Under the pieces are notes generated by a model. The model ran no database searches. It was given only the letters and a program-made list of their open reading frames with translations, and had not been told where the DNA came from. Below, in pieces: positions 1-11,110 of a stretch of 34,807 bases of DNA. Numbering within the stretch: position 1 is the stretch's first letter; each line of letters opens with the position of its first letter. The position numbers and the translations under genes are program-made. Origin of the DNA: Chara braunii (Eukaryota > Streptophyta > Charophyceae > Charales > Characeae); contig BFEA01000087.1 of the NCBI GenBank assembly GCA_003427395.1, forward strand, positions 2,199,076 to 2,233,882, in the 5' to 3' direction.

Positions 1-105
1 AGTTGGTATTGCGTAAAGTGACCAAAGAAACTCCTGCGTGACACGACCGTGAGGTCCGACACAAAAACTACCTTGCGTTTGGGTGTAAGATCGCTGCGCG
101 CGACA
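1..105 (+). mobile_element. 3' end of a 5' LTR (R/U5 side), cut by window start
   Basis: Bases 1-105 recur at 15367-15471 in the same orientation with only a few substitutions. The copy ends in CA at 104-105 and is followed two bases later by a primer-binding site, which is the expected order LTR-PBS for a plus-strand LTR retrotransposon. The start of the LTR lies outside the window. Confidence 0.8.
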
Positions 106-107
106 GG

Positions 108-127
108 TGGCGTCGTTGCCGGGAATC
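108..127 (+). other. Primer-binding site complementary to tRNA-Asp
   Basis: TGGCGTCGTTGCCGGGAATC matches the complement of the 3' end of plant tRNA-Asp (TGGCGCCGTTGCCGGGGATC) at 18 of 20 positions. It begins with the TGG that pairs with the tRNA CCA end, two bases after the LTR CA. tRNA-Asp priming is known for Tat/Athila-type plant Ty3/gypsy elements. It sets the plus strand as the sense strand of the element. Confidence 0.8.
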
Positions 128-3100
128 TCGCTTCCTAGCCGAGGTCCTCAGTGAACGAACTCGGGTTTGGTAAGTCGATGATCTAGGCAGAACGACAACC
201 CTAATCTACTTACCGGGATATAGTTTGACCAAGGGTTCTGAGTGGGGAGTACGCTAGGGTGACCATAGCATATAAACCACTTGAGGATTTATAGAGCGGA
301 ATAGATACTAGGAGCGAATAGATGGCACAAGTAAGGCGACAGTCAGCGATAACTTATGAGAAGGGTCGCCCTAAAATGTGAAAGGCGAAGTATGTCACGG
401 ATAGTAATTTGACGTTATTTAGAATCTCTCAAAGGAAGACGGTATTATGTCGGATAACTTTAAAGGTTATTGTGTAACTATTGTCCTCATATTAATAAGG
501 CACCCAAAGACTGTGGGGATGGTACTGGGAGAGGAAGATGCGGAAGGTAAAGGAAGGCCGCCAAAAAAACGATAGAGTTGACCTAAGAGCGGGAGGATTG
601 GATAAAGGAAAATGAAGGGCTAGAGGAGAAGGAAAAAATTAGACTTTTGTTAGGGCTGTACTTGCAAGCAAAGTTCACGATTGGAGGTCTGTTCAGTCAG
701 AAGTCTTGCAGATCCACAAAAGAGGACGAACAGAACGAATAAAACAACTTATTATGCCAGCGGTAGTGGCTTGCAAAGAGAGGCGCATAATCCTAAGTGT
801 AGTCAGTAAGGAAGTGAGGAAGTAGGTGTCAAACCATCTTGTTTATTTTCAACATGGTGACTATATCCAGGCATGAGGGTAGTTGCTTAAAGCTCATCCA
901 CTCTGGACCATCTACTTGAATATACCCAGTTGAATCTAAGCGCTTAAATTCATTCTCTTGAGGTCATTCATTTGAGGTTATTCATTTAAAAATTATTCAT
1001 TCATGACAGTCTATTCTATGCATTTTATTCATGGTTAATTGCTTAAGTGTCTACTGGAGTTTATTTATTCTAAACTGCGCACTTAAATTCATTCGTCTGA
1101 ACTAATCAAAATTTTGTTATTGATCTATGTTTATTTCACTTGAATTCATACATCTGGATTACTCTCCTATAAAGGATAAAGGAGCTACGCAGAATCTACG
1201 TCTGACGCGCATCGGGGGTGAATGGAGTGACCGACTCCTTAGGAGAAGAAATTCTCTTAAGAGGTGGTCAATGTGTAGACTTTATCCTTGAGGGGAGTGA
1301 CAATCCTAAGTTATACTTTCCCTGACAAGATGGCTAGAAGGAGCTATAAATCTGTCTTCTAAGGTAGTAGTGAGACCCGCGTCGGAACTATGTTCGTGGT
1401 CCATAGTGGGGTGTTGTCACCTGACCCTTTGGGGAAAATGGTGACTACATTACTGCTAAGAAGGAGGAAAGTGTTTGCACCTTGTTAGACTATGGTCTAT
1501 GACGAAGACAACTACTGCATGCCGCAAGGAGGTAGGGGGTGATTCCCCAACTATCTTTGTGTCAAGCGGGTTCATCATCACGAGAAATGATATTTCATCA
1601 TAGAAACGTGTGCGGTGAGGTTGCGGGCAAATTGACAAGAGTCTGCAAGGAACGGATACTGCATTCGGAGGGTGAAGCAGTGAAGCTTGGTTCTTGAGCG
1701 GGGCTTGGGAGTGTAAGATGCTATCCCTTTAGAGGATTACACTGCCCCTTGACACAATATACTCCTGTCAAAGCCCAGGGAGTAGAACGTAATACTCTCG
1801 TTATTTTGCATCCTAAAGCATTTATCATTAAAATTTTATTGACTACAACATGACTATTGCCTATGATCGTACCAGATACCGTAAATTTTCGTCATCACCA
1901 ATGCATGCATATGCTTATTAGGTTTTTCTGTTCGCTCGCTAAAACCATTTACATACTCAACTATTATAATTATAAACTATTGTGATTACCATGGCAGTAT
2001 GTCCCCGCTATAAGTAACAGTCATAATAATACTTTATGACCTTCAGAAATTGCAAATGCATTACTATCGCAATATATTATTATGACCTGCTTATTGAATG
2101 GACTTAGGCGTTGAAAGTTAGCAATGGTAGTAACGTATGGTTTGAATATTACTTTTCGGGAAGAATATTGTAGGGAGGAGAGACTATGTGAAGAGATGAG
2201 AGGTTTTACTAGGCATTTGTCTATGTGAGCAGGACCTAGGGGTAGCAGAAAAAACACACTTCAGGGACGATTGTGAGATGTTTGTCAGATACATTAAGAC
2301 AGGGATGACTGAATTTGATAGACAAGGGAGGTGGGTTGCCAGCGCTAGACAGACAGTCCCAGGACATCCAAGGGTGACAGAGTAGAACTTCATCAGATAC
2401 TGGGGTTGGATAACACGTTCCTAATTTAGAAAGAAGTGGAGATATGAACTCCTAAATAAAATTGAAGTTTTGTTGGGTAAGAGGGAACATGGGAGAGTAG
2501 AATGCAGTCTGGGAAGAAAGCGAGTTCTATCCTTAAGTTTGATAGACTAAAGTTTAGAATAATATAAGGAAACACATAGACCTTTGAAGGTACACAATCA
2601 TGATGAGAGAGATGAGTGGCAAGTCTGACTCATTGTAACATATTTTATATTTATATATGTATCCAAACGGGATGAGATGGTGACCACAAACACTTTCACA
2701 TTGCGAGTGAATCCTTGTCTATGGTTTGAGTCTTTTTGTGAGTCAGTATCTCTCTTTGTCTATCACTATTGGACTCATCTGAAGCCTAAGGATGATGGTA
2801 GAGGAACGGGCGGATCAATGCTTTGTGTGAAAGTCAGTGAAAGGTTGTATGACCAAGATATTGGAAGGATTGATTATATGTTTGAGAAAACCATGCCACG
2901 ACATGGACAAACTTCTTTTCAATGAGTGAAAACCTTTTGCAATCATTTTTCCTTTGAATGAGATGTTTGTTTTGGTGGTTTCAGACAAGCAAAGAGTCAA
3001 TAAATATTTATTTTAAAAATAATATATATTTTTTTAATTTCTTATATAATACAAATGACCCCGAGATGCGTGCCTCACCGAACTATGATCAAAGACTTGG

Positions 3101-4985
3101 AGGGCACAACCCTGAGTGGCAGTCTGACGAATGCTCAATTTTTTTAAATTAAAAAAACATCGTTCATCCACCCTAAGGGTTAACCTGAGGGGATAAATTA
3201 CCAAGCCTATGGTGGAAAATTGGCATCGTTGGGACGTAACTCCCAGCGTGGGCTGCTGACCTAACATAACCAGGCAACGAACCCTTCGACTATGGCCTCG
3301 AAGAGAAACTAGAGGGGTGACCACCCCAATGAAAGTATCTATTAAGGTGGATGTCGAAGGGGTCGAGATTAGTCTTGAAAGATAGGATGAATATCCCATC
3401 GTTGCGCAACCAACGAGGGTAACCACCGATAAGCAACAACAAGGTGGGCCGCAGCTCCGGCCTGATTAGCAGGACTGTGGTGGGTCATGATGGAGACCGT
3501 TGTCCTTCTATATTAGGCTTCGGGCAGGACGACAGACAACTTTGAATTTTGATATCAACAGTTGAACACCCAAGGTCTCGGTTAGGACCCGCGTTTGACG
3601 GGTTGAGTTCGCACGCGAACACCGACCCTGAAAACAACCAACGAATACCTGGGTCAAAGACTAAGGGTGTGGGGGAAGGAAAGGTGCGTTGTCATACTTT
3701 ACTATTTCATGTACTGTAGTATAGATCAAGTATCCCCACTTCGAGTCATTAAATTTATTTTATGTGGGAAACCCGGGTTAAAATCCCGGCAGTAGTAATG
3801 AAAAGAAAAGTGACGGCGTCAATCCTTAAACCACATTTCATTCCAGGATTCGGATTTGACGATTTGCTTGTCGGAAAACATCTTTTATTTGCATATAGTT
3901 CTCCAGCGACTGGGACGTCGCTTAATGGGGTCCGGGATACTGTCGGACCAAGGGTATTTGGCCATGCTCTTGCATTTGACACGGTGACGGCGTCGGCTAC
4001 CATGACGGAGCCAGTCTGGAATGGAAAGGGTGTGCACACTTGAGCGGGACACTCGAAACGAATTTCTCGGCCATTGAGGCCGGGGCAAAAATCGGTGAGA
4101 AAATTTCGTTAAGTTTGCGCTCGCGTTGTTATGACGCGCGCTGTGAAGGTTAGGATCTGCAGTAGTACCCCTTCGACCAAAGAAGGTTGAGAGGTCGACA
4201 GAGTTGATGTTATGACGAGTAGATCTATGATGTACGATGAGACTTAATCATCAGTACAGTAGTCAGAATAAATTAATACGCGCTCGGTCGTACGACCGGA
4301 GCGATTATTAGAGTATAATCATCGGGGTTGAGGTAGCGTCCCGATCGTTGACGTTTTGCTCGAGCGGTACGTTTATCCTTACTAGTGCACCGTAAGCGAG
4401 GTTGAGGCTCTAGCTCAGCCTCCCGTAGGTAGAAAGGGAGTCGCCCCTTGGGAGGTGACCTCCTGACCGCGTGACTACCCTAGCGACCGGTGCCTTCGTC
4501 CCTCTGCAGAAGGAGACACCGTTGCAAGTTCTGATATCATCCGCACGGGGTCTAGACTGAGACTACTTGACCTAGTACCGCCTACCTAACGGTACCGGGC
4601 CTCTAAAAGTACCAACTTCTGTCTTCTTCTACTCCGCCTCGAGTGCGCGGCACGTCTGCCTTANTAGGTGTGGTACTAGCCTACCTGCTACTTGAGTGTT
4701 TTCCCCGCTGTTCTGAGTATGCGGGTTTACCCCGCTGCCTTATGACTTTCCCGCCGCGTCCCTCAAGGCCACGACTACAGGTAAGTACCGGGCCTACGGG
4801 CCTTCTGAGCAACTAAGTTCCCTTGCGGGCCACACATATACTCAAGCCGACAAACACTCAGATAAGCAGGCACGCAGACCAGTAAGCGTGCATGCACACA
4901 CAGGCTTAGAAAACGAGTTCAGGCCGCTGGTCGGACTGAGCCTCAAATATATATATGCTAAGTTGCTCCCCTTCTACTCGAAGTG
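128..4985. other. Interior of the long LTR element, left part; no gene recognised
   Basis: All frames are broken by frequent stops and no protease, reverse transcriptase, RNase H, integrase or gag zinc knuckle could be read. A purine-rich stretch lies at 500-640 and an AT-rich stretch with loose TTCATTT repeats at 935-1160. ORFs of 60-130 codons (for example 3034-3426 minus and 3762-4043 plus) show no recognisable domain. If this was a gag-pol region it has decayed completely; otherwise the element is non-autonomous. Confidence 0.5.
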
Positions 4986-5073
4986 GGAACTAGCTCAGTA
5001 GGTTTAGGTGCGGGACTACCAAACGCAGGATGCAGGGAACGAATCCATTTGACCGCTGAGCTAGCTCTTTTTT
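4986..5073 (+). other. tRNA-like foldback element, copy 1, with Pol III-type boxes and T-run
   Basis: An A-box-like TAGCTCAGTAGG (4991-5002) is followed by a B-box-like GGAACGAATCC (5036-5046) and a run of six T at 5068-5073, the order of a Pol III gene. It is not a normal tRNA: the 3' end CTGAGCTAG (5056-5064) is the perfect complement of CTAGCTCAG (4990-4998), so the terminal stem consumes the D-arm/A-box. A related copy is at 26924-27011. It could be a SINE head or a foldback element made from tRNA sequence. Confidence 0.55.
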
Positions 5074-5089
5074 GTGAAGGAGCTCCGCA

Positions 5090-5135
5090 ACTTTGTCACC
5101 CGCTCTCTGGTGGTCGGGGCTCAAACCCGTGACCA
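5090..5135. repeat. Hairpin with T-arm-like sequence
   Basis: GTGGTC and GACCAC flank a GGG/CCC inner stem around a CTCAAA loop near 5111-5137. Read on the minus strand the centre (GGGTTTGAGCCCC) looks like a tRNA B-box. It lies just downstream of the tRNA-like foldback, so both may belong to one composite Pol III-derived repeat. Confidence 0.3.
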
Positions 5136-5322
5136 CGGGTTCAGAAATAGTTAAAGTTAGTTAGCCCTCTGAGAACGAGGGCATTACACTTGGACGGTGG
5201 TTGTAGTTGGTAGTTAGATTCTTTGTTTTAGTTTATTTTATTTTTCTGTTATTAGTTAGATTCGTTTCTTTTCTAATTGTTTTCCTCTGTTGAACAGAAA
5301 AATTTCCCCGAATTAAATATTC

Positions 5323-5358
5323 ATTCTATAGTAAAATTACATTCTATAGTAAAATTAC
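5323..5358. repeat. 18-bp direct duplication
   Basis: ATTCTATAGTAAAATTAC occurs twice in immediate succession (5323-5340, 5341-5358) within AT-rich DNA. No gene is seen between 5140 and 6230. Confidence 0.9.
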
Positions 5359-6232
5359 ATTCTAAATTTCAAATTTTTATTCCATCTTAAAAAATGTCAT
5401 TCCAATTTTAAAATTTTCCGTCTTACTTGAGAACTTTCCTTCCAAGACTGGGGTATCCCTTCCTATTTGAACTGCATGCTAGAGATGGAATGAAAGTCCG
5501 GATGAGTTCATGAAATATTTTAATTCGACTGTCATTCTAAGTAAGGATTTTTCAGTCATAAATAGGTTAATCCAATCTAAATTAGAAGATATTTGTTGTA
5601 GTAGAATGAAAGTTTAATTAAAACATTTCATAAACTTGTTCAGACTTCTATTCCATCTTCAACAAATAGATGTACTTGGAAGGGAAAACTCATATTTAGA
5701 CGGGAACTTATCAAATAAAATTGAAAAGTTTAGAATTGGACAAACAATATAATGATAATTTGTAAATATGAAGGAATTTTTTTTTATGGAATGTTTTTTC
5801 AACTTTCATTTCTTGCGGAAATTTTTCTGTTGTTATCCCGGGGCTACTATCCATTGATCCGATGTCGGTGGATCTACCCTCGAAAAAACGACCAAATTTT
5901 TTCACGAAAACAGTCGTACTTTCATCATGCCGTTCGAGGCTCGGTCCGCGTGCTCCAGCTGAGCACTTGTCGAAAGAAACAGCTAGTGGGTAGTAGCACG
6001 CGGACAAAGAGCGCAGCGAATGCTCGGCAACGGAAGGGGGATTCCGCGCGGGTCAAGAAATGCGGGAGCTATGGAGATATAGCACGCGGAAAACAGCAAC
6101 GAGAAGACGCAGTGAAAGTAGCGAGGTAGCGGCGCGAGGAAGAGGTAGGAAGAGAGATAGTGAAAGAAGTACTTGTAGAAGAAGAAGAAGAAGGAAGAAG
6201 AAGAAGAAAAGAGGTAGGAAGGGAGTGCTTAC

Positions 6233-6292
6233 CTGACCGAGCGAATCAGTTGATTGTATCGACGATGACGACGGGCTGACGATGTCGACGGG
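6233..6292 (-). CDS. Exon-like segment, 20 codons, unknown protein
   Basis: On the minus strand, an acceptor-like CGGCAG precedes a 60-base open segment ending GGTCAG followed by gtaagc, a strong donor. It would read PVDIVSPSSSSIQSTDSLGQ, starting and ending in phase 0. It could be a downstream exon of the minus-strand series at 7.5-12.3 kb, but connecting exons between 7036 and 7500 are not resolved. A plus-strand donor-like site at about 6342 makes the strand less certain. Confidence 0.3.
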
Positions 6293-6399
6293 CTGCCGAA
6301 GACGATGGTAACGACGGCGACGGCGGAACAAAAAAGGAAGCGGTAAGTCTCCGATCTTACAACTTACCTCATGGTACACCGATAAGGTGAATAAAATAG

Positions 6400-6466
6400 A
6401 ATATATATATATATATCGTCAAATAGAACTGCTCGGTAAACCGTAGGCAGATATATATATATATAT
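6400..6466. repeat. AT-microsatellite-flanked hairpin element, copy 1
   Basis: A 34-bp block (6417-6450) lies between two (AT)n runs. The same block occurs at 18569-18602 with one change. Its right part folds as CTGCT/GGCAG plus CGGT/ACCG closed by an AA loop. The single base difference exchanges a G-T wobble for a C-G pair in the stem. Confidence 0.75.
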
Positions 6467-6945
6467 AGAAGTCGAATGAATCTACCGATAGAACACGAAA
6501 ATGTACATCACTACGTACGTATGTGCATATACGTGGGTGCGTGCATGCGTATGCGTGAGTGTGTGTATGTATATATGTGTGTGAGGTGGGTGTGTGAGTG
6601 TTCTTACCCCGCGGCTCAATCCATGATACTTTCATTAATAGCGTGAGCAAAATCTAGCGGATCTAGCGCTAGAACATAGAAATACACGCTACCCACACTC
6701 GATTGTTTAAGCTGCACGCATGCGTGTGTGAAAGTGCGGATCGTGCGGCTAGCTCCTCGTACTTCCATCAACAGGATAAGCAAACATGGATGAATCTAAC
6801 GCTAGATCATGGGGATATTCATTTCTATAATTATGATTGTATGTGTATGTGTGTCGATCCCGAGGTTGACGGCGCATCAATAGGATGAGCATACTCGAAT
6901 GAATCTACCGCTAGAATAAGGAATTATACACTACCACGTATGGGT
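6467..6945 (-). repeat. Cluster of four degenerate exon-like repeat units (VDSF family)
   Basis: Units near 6467-6525, 6622-6700, 6758-6820 and 6871-6945 share, on the minus strand, a core like TAGATTCATTCGA, then GCTCATCCTATTGATG. Spacing is about 110-170 bases, with GT-rich sequence between. The third unit translates as VDSFEYAHPIDAPSTSGS and the second as LDSSMFAYPVDGSTRS. More copies are at 8613-8765, 22413-22525 (weak), 26036-26083 and 26326-26370. Function unknown; see findings. Confidence 0.65.
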
Positions 6946-7035
6946 GTATGTAAACGAGAGCGTATGTGGGAGAGTGCGTGTGTGTGAAAAAACCCGCGAG
7001 TGTGTGTGTATGAAAAAGAGAGAGGGAGTTCTTAC

Positions 7036-7293
7036 CTGGCCGCATGCGCGCTACACCAATAATGGGGGGATAAATTGTTGTAAGTATCGATCTTGAACAA
7101 GGAATGCCTTATTAACGCGAGTCACCAACACCACTGATTGTGTCCCTGCCTTTGGTAACACACCGCCTGTCGCTCCTACGAATTGACTGGTATGGTGAAG
7201 TGTCTGGACTGAAGTGATTCCTGAGGTTTTGCTGCTGGAGATACGAAGGCAACAACGGACGAGCACACACAGCAGAATAAGATGTTGGAGCAA
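7036..7293 (-). CDS. Possible exon ending at a strong donor; reading frame unresolved
   Basis: Minus-strand GCGGCCAG is followed by gtaagaac at 7035, one of the best donor sites in the window. Upstream, an ORF to 7293 contains ITSVQTLHHTSQFVGATGG but meets a stop before the donor, so the exon must start after that stop or use another frame. No domain recognised. Confidence 0.2.
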
Positions 7294-7325
7294 GCTAGGA
7301 GAGAAGAGAGAGGGAGAGAAAAGGG

Positions 7326-7328
<3 letters not shown>

Positions 7329-7375
<47 letters not shown>
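7329..7375. repeat. (GA)n microsatellite
   Basis: About 23 perfect GA dinucleotides. It lies in what would be an intron of the minus-strand exon series. Confidence 0.97.
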
Positions 7376-7380
<5 letters not shown>

Positions 7381-7492
7381 CTTCCTCTTCTAAGTCCACC
7401 ATCTCTTTTTGACCCTCTCCTACCTGACTTCTCAGTATCTGCGGACTACGAGAGAGACAGAGAGAGAGTTGTGACGCGAGACTTGACGACAT

Positions 7493-8891
7493 TGATCCAA
7501 ATTCGACATGGGGGTTCAAACATGGGAAGAGGATGAATTGGGTCTTGTATTACAGACTCGGTGTTGACGACAGTCCCATCTTTCCCTCTTCCTCGTCTAA
7601 CCCCTCCTCTTCGTCTGTGTATGGCGGGGACTGGCACGTTTCGTTCTATACGAACGCCAGGCCCCTTCACACCATGGAGCGATGACGATGTATGTCGGGG
7701 CTGCATTGCAATATTAATTGTTTCGGATCATTGGTATCTAAGTCTCCCGCTACGCTACCTTGTACTTGTAAGAGGTCGGTTCTTGTTCTGGTCTGCACCT
7801 TTATAGTATGCAACAGTAAGCGTGGGCGTGTGTGTATGTGAAGGAGAGAAAGAGAGAGATTGGGAGACACTTACTTGTTCATCACTAGCAGCATTCGCAG
7901 CGGTCGGGCGACCAGCCAGACATAATGCGCCTCTTCTATCACTTATATTATGCTTATTCCTAGTATTTTTTTTTATTATAATTATTTTTATTATTATTAT
8001 TATGATGATGATGATGATTAGCATTATTATTGATATTACTTCCACTAATTTGAACCCCGCAGGAGGGGAAGACGATGCATGCACGATGGAGATAGCGATG
8101 GGGTAGAAGCGCGGCAAAGGGGGAGGGGTAGGCGGATAAAACTGCACGGAGGAGGCGGCAAGGTAGCCGCAAGTAGAAGAAAGAAAGATTACGCGAAGGG
8201 AAACGCGCACGAGAGCAAACGATGGAACGCGTGAAGAAGAAGAAAAAAAAAAAAAAAAAGGGGGGAAGAAGAGGAAGAAGGAGAAGAAAAGAAGGAGGAC
8301 GAGAATAAGCGAAAGACAACTTACCTGGCAGCAGATGCTCATCCCTCGTAGTTGCCGACGGCGTCCCGAGGTCGGGCCCGTCGTCGCCCGACATGTTGGA
8401 AGGCGCATTTGTACCAAGCGAGTCCTACACGGCGTGGTCTCGGTGGGTTGCGCGTCGTGGCGGGTCTTGTGGCAGCGAGAAGAAGAAGAAAACAAGTAAG
8501 TCTACGATCGCAAGGACTCGTATGACTCGGAAATACATACTACTCTGCGTAAGTGTGTGCATGTGTACGTGCGGGCGCAGGTGCATGGGAATTGAATAGC
8601 GCGGCGGACTACACGGTACTTCCATTGATAGGATGAACTAATTCGAACGAGTCTATTGCAAGAGTAGGAAATGAGCACTCCTACACGTATGTATGTGTGT
8701 GCGGCAGACTGAGCAAAATCAAACGAATCTACCGTCAGAATAAGGGAAAATGCACAACTACAGTGTAAGTGAAGGGGAATGAGTAGCGAGATAAAGAAAG
8801 GGGTAAAGGAAAGAAGGGAAATTTACCTGTTTAGATACGGAAGAAAACCACACCCGTCCTAATTATACTAACACCGGAAAGATCGATTGTA

Positions 8892-8944
<53 letters not shown>

Positions 8945-9470
8945 ATTATTATTATTTTGAATTATACTACTGTGTTTTAATCTCGGCAGTGAATATGACT
9001 ACATACATTTGAAAAGGAAAACTGAAAAAAAGGGGGGGATGGACGCGAAGGAGATAAGGGAACAAGCACTAAAGGAAAGGGGGAGCGGAAACGCGAGGAG
9101 GCAAACATGGGTTATCAGGGCCTGATACGGGTGACGGGATCCTTACCAGGTGCATGCAGAGAGGTCGACTGTGACATTGGTCTACGAGGGGCGAAGCGAG
9201 CCTGTGGCACGAACACAGCTGTAGCTAACATAGTAGAAAGTGGGTGGGGCGCTGGGCGCCAGACAGAAAAAGGAGCGACTTGGAAATTGTGTTGGTATGA
9301 CCTACGAGCTTGAATGGTTGTTCATTACTTCATCGTATCATTCTATATGGAGGGTTTTCGTACAGTCGTACTCTCTGCTTGGACACGACCACTTGGACAT
9401 CTATGTGATTTCGCAACTCGATTTCTTCGTATCCTTCTCATTAGTTATTATTTACTATTTTTGTTATCAC

Positions 9471-9519
<49 letters not shown>

Positions 9520-10393
9520 GGTTTTGACTAGCGGTCGCTGGTCGAGAATTATCATGACCTTCCTTCAAGGGAAGCAAAAGAGAGAGAGAAGCGAATCGCA
9601 TAATCATGAAACTTGCTCATAGGAATGACGTAGATTCCCGGAACTAACCAGGTAATACATAGTTGATACGAATGCAGCGGAAAGCTTAAGATACATGGAC
9701 TGACCGTGACCCAGCTCGGAACTCCGGCCGAACAATCTCAATCATACGCCGGGGGTGTGAGAACCCTGGCCTTTGACATAGATGACAGGCCACGATCTTA
9801 GATCATCACGGACGAGTGGAGAGAGGAGAGGGGAGATGAAGTCATCCCAATGTTTCCAAAGATAATATCTTGAAAAATCGGAGGTAGCAGAATCTGAAAT
9901 GTCGCGAACACAGTGTATCACAATGTCTTGGATATTGATCTCACAACGTCATGTACATCTCCGGAGGAAGATGAAATCAGATCCTATGAGTAATCATCAA
10001 CCTATAGTTCCAATGTCGCTATCTCCTTTGTGATCAGAATTCGTAAACAGTCCTTCATACCTGAAATAATCTCATAGGAGAAAATGTGAGCATAGACTTA
10101 GACTGGGAAGGAAGGAAGAGAGATAGAGAAAGATCGAAGGGGGAGAGAGATAGATCGAGGAGAATGAGAAAGGTGAGTGTAAGAGAGAGAAGGAAGAGAG
10201 AAAGATCGGAGGGGGAAAGGAGAAGGACGAGATGAGAAAGATCGGAGAAGGAGAGACAAATGATAGAGAGAGGAGAAGAGAGGATGATGATGAAGGTGAT
10301 GATGATGATGATGATGATGCGAGGGCACGTACCTGGCATTGGAGATGGTCTGCCTTGAGTGACATCTTCAAGTACTTCGTTGGCTGCTGACGT
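7493..10393 (-). CDS. Six-exon phase-compatible gene model, unknown protein
   Basis: Minus-strand segments can be joined with canonical AG acceptors and GT donors and matching phases: 10393-10333 (61 bases, ends phase 1), 9218-9147 (72, 1 to 1), 8858-8827 (32, 1 to 0), 8424-8325 (100, 0 to 1), 7930-7875 (56, 1 to 0), 7700 to about 7493 (starts phase 0, its donor is not clear). Four of the five internal donors read CAG-gtaag or close to it. The peptides are rich in S, P, T, R and G and look disordered, for example VFVPQARFAPRRPMSQSTS and MSGDDGPDLGTPSATTRDE. No domain is recognised. The first and last exons and the start codon are not found, so this is a partial model. It lies antisense inside the long LTR element; it may be a captured host gene, an older locus split by repeats, or a chance set of splice-like sites. 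Confidence 0.38.
7966..8030. repeat. Degenerate ATT/ATG triplet microsatellite
   Basis: TTATTATTATTATGATGATGATG tract interrupted in places; first of a series of ATT arrays on this strand. Confidence 0.9.
8613..8765 (-). repeat. Two further VDSF-family exon-like repeat units
   Basis: Minus-strand reading gives IDSFELVHPINGSTV (about 8613-8690) and VDSFDFAQSAAH (about 8700-8765). Both lie in the proposed intron between 8424 and 8827. Confidence 0.55.
8891..8957. repeat. (ATT)n microsatellite
   Basis: Near-perfect ATT triplets over about 65 bases. Confidence 0.97.
9471..9515. repeat. (ATT)n microsatellite
   Basis: Near-perfect ATT triplets over about 45 bases, in the proposed intron between 9218 and 10333. 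The flanking intron sequence holds no other feature I could recognise up to about 10090. Confidence 0.97.
10095..10320. repeat. Purine-rich GA/GGA and GATGATG tract
   Basis: Degenerate GAGA/GGAGAAG sequence followed by a GATGATG run (10285-10318). The overlapping minus-strand ORFs rich in S, L, P and H are translations of this simple sequence. Confidence 0.85.
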
Positions 10394-10650
10394 CTGCAGT
10401 TGCATTGTCAATTAGTAGGCAAATGGTAGCTGTGCGGACTGTAGTCTGGGCGCTGAACGCTAGATAGGCAGCCGACATTGGTTTTGTTGATGATGAGGAC
10501 ACTATTCCCACGTTGACACGTATGAACTCTTGCTGCGTTCTTATTTGGAGGGACTCGTACTGCAATTCTGTGGTTGGATCGAGATTAAGACCGTCTAATC
10601 TCATATGTATGATGATGTTCCTGAAGTTGGTCATTGATCGTCTTTGCTGA

Positions 10651-10710
10651 CTATTATTATTATTATTATTATTACTATTATTATTACATTACTATTATTA
10701 TTATTATTAT
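10651..10710. repeat. (ATT)n microsatellite with interruptions
   Basis: ATT triplets broken by ACT and ACATT variants. Confidence 0.95.
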
Positions 10711-10974
10711 AATATTTAATAAGCAATCAGGCTCGTCTTCATTCACACTTTACAGGTATGCAAACAGTAGCGCAACAAACTGGCGCCAATACGCCCGTTC
10801 AATGCTCAGAGATATGGCATTCATATAGGAGTTCACTTTCACTGGCTATGGCGACTCAGCGCCCGAGCGACTCTGCTCACATACACCGACCACCNAGGGA
10901 ACCTCAGACAAGACGGTACTACACCGACGCGAGAGCCCATGGCTAACATACGAGATTGGGCAGGCAGTCTGACT

Positions 10975-11110
10975 GAACAAACAGACAGTCGGACTGGGNA
11001 GACAGACAGTTGGACTGGACAGCCAAGGAGACAGACAGACAGACAAGATAGGCAGGCAAAACAGGCAAAGCGGGAAACAAACATACCAGGGGAAACAGAC
11101 AGGCAGGGAG
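10975..11110. repeat. (GACA)n-like degenerate repeat
   Basis: CAGACAGACAG-type sequence with GACAGTCGGACTGG variants and single N bases at 10895 and 10999. Between 11110 and 11900 I see only CA-rich DNA with an uncertain minus-strand exon candidate near 11120-11182 that ends at a mutated donor (CACAG followed by ataagt instead of gtaagt). Confidence 0.75.

Noticed and set aside
3755-4043. Two overlapping ~93-codon ORFs on opposite strands as genes
   Set aside because: No domain, no upstream or downstream exon signals, and the strands compete; likely chance.
4380-4900. Possible decayed pol region on the minus strand
   Set aside because: Short open stretches were seen, but stops recur in every frame and no catalytic motif could be found.
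4986-5073. Functional tRNA gene
   Set aside because: No normal acceptor, anticodon and T arms; the 3' end pairs with the D-arm instead.
7755-8495. 246-codon minus-strand ORF as one protein
   Set aside because: It crosses poly-purine and ATT microsatellites and contains long I, N and F runs; only short exon-like parts with splice signals are plausible.
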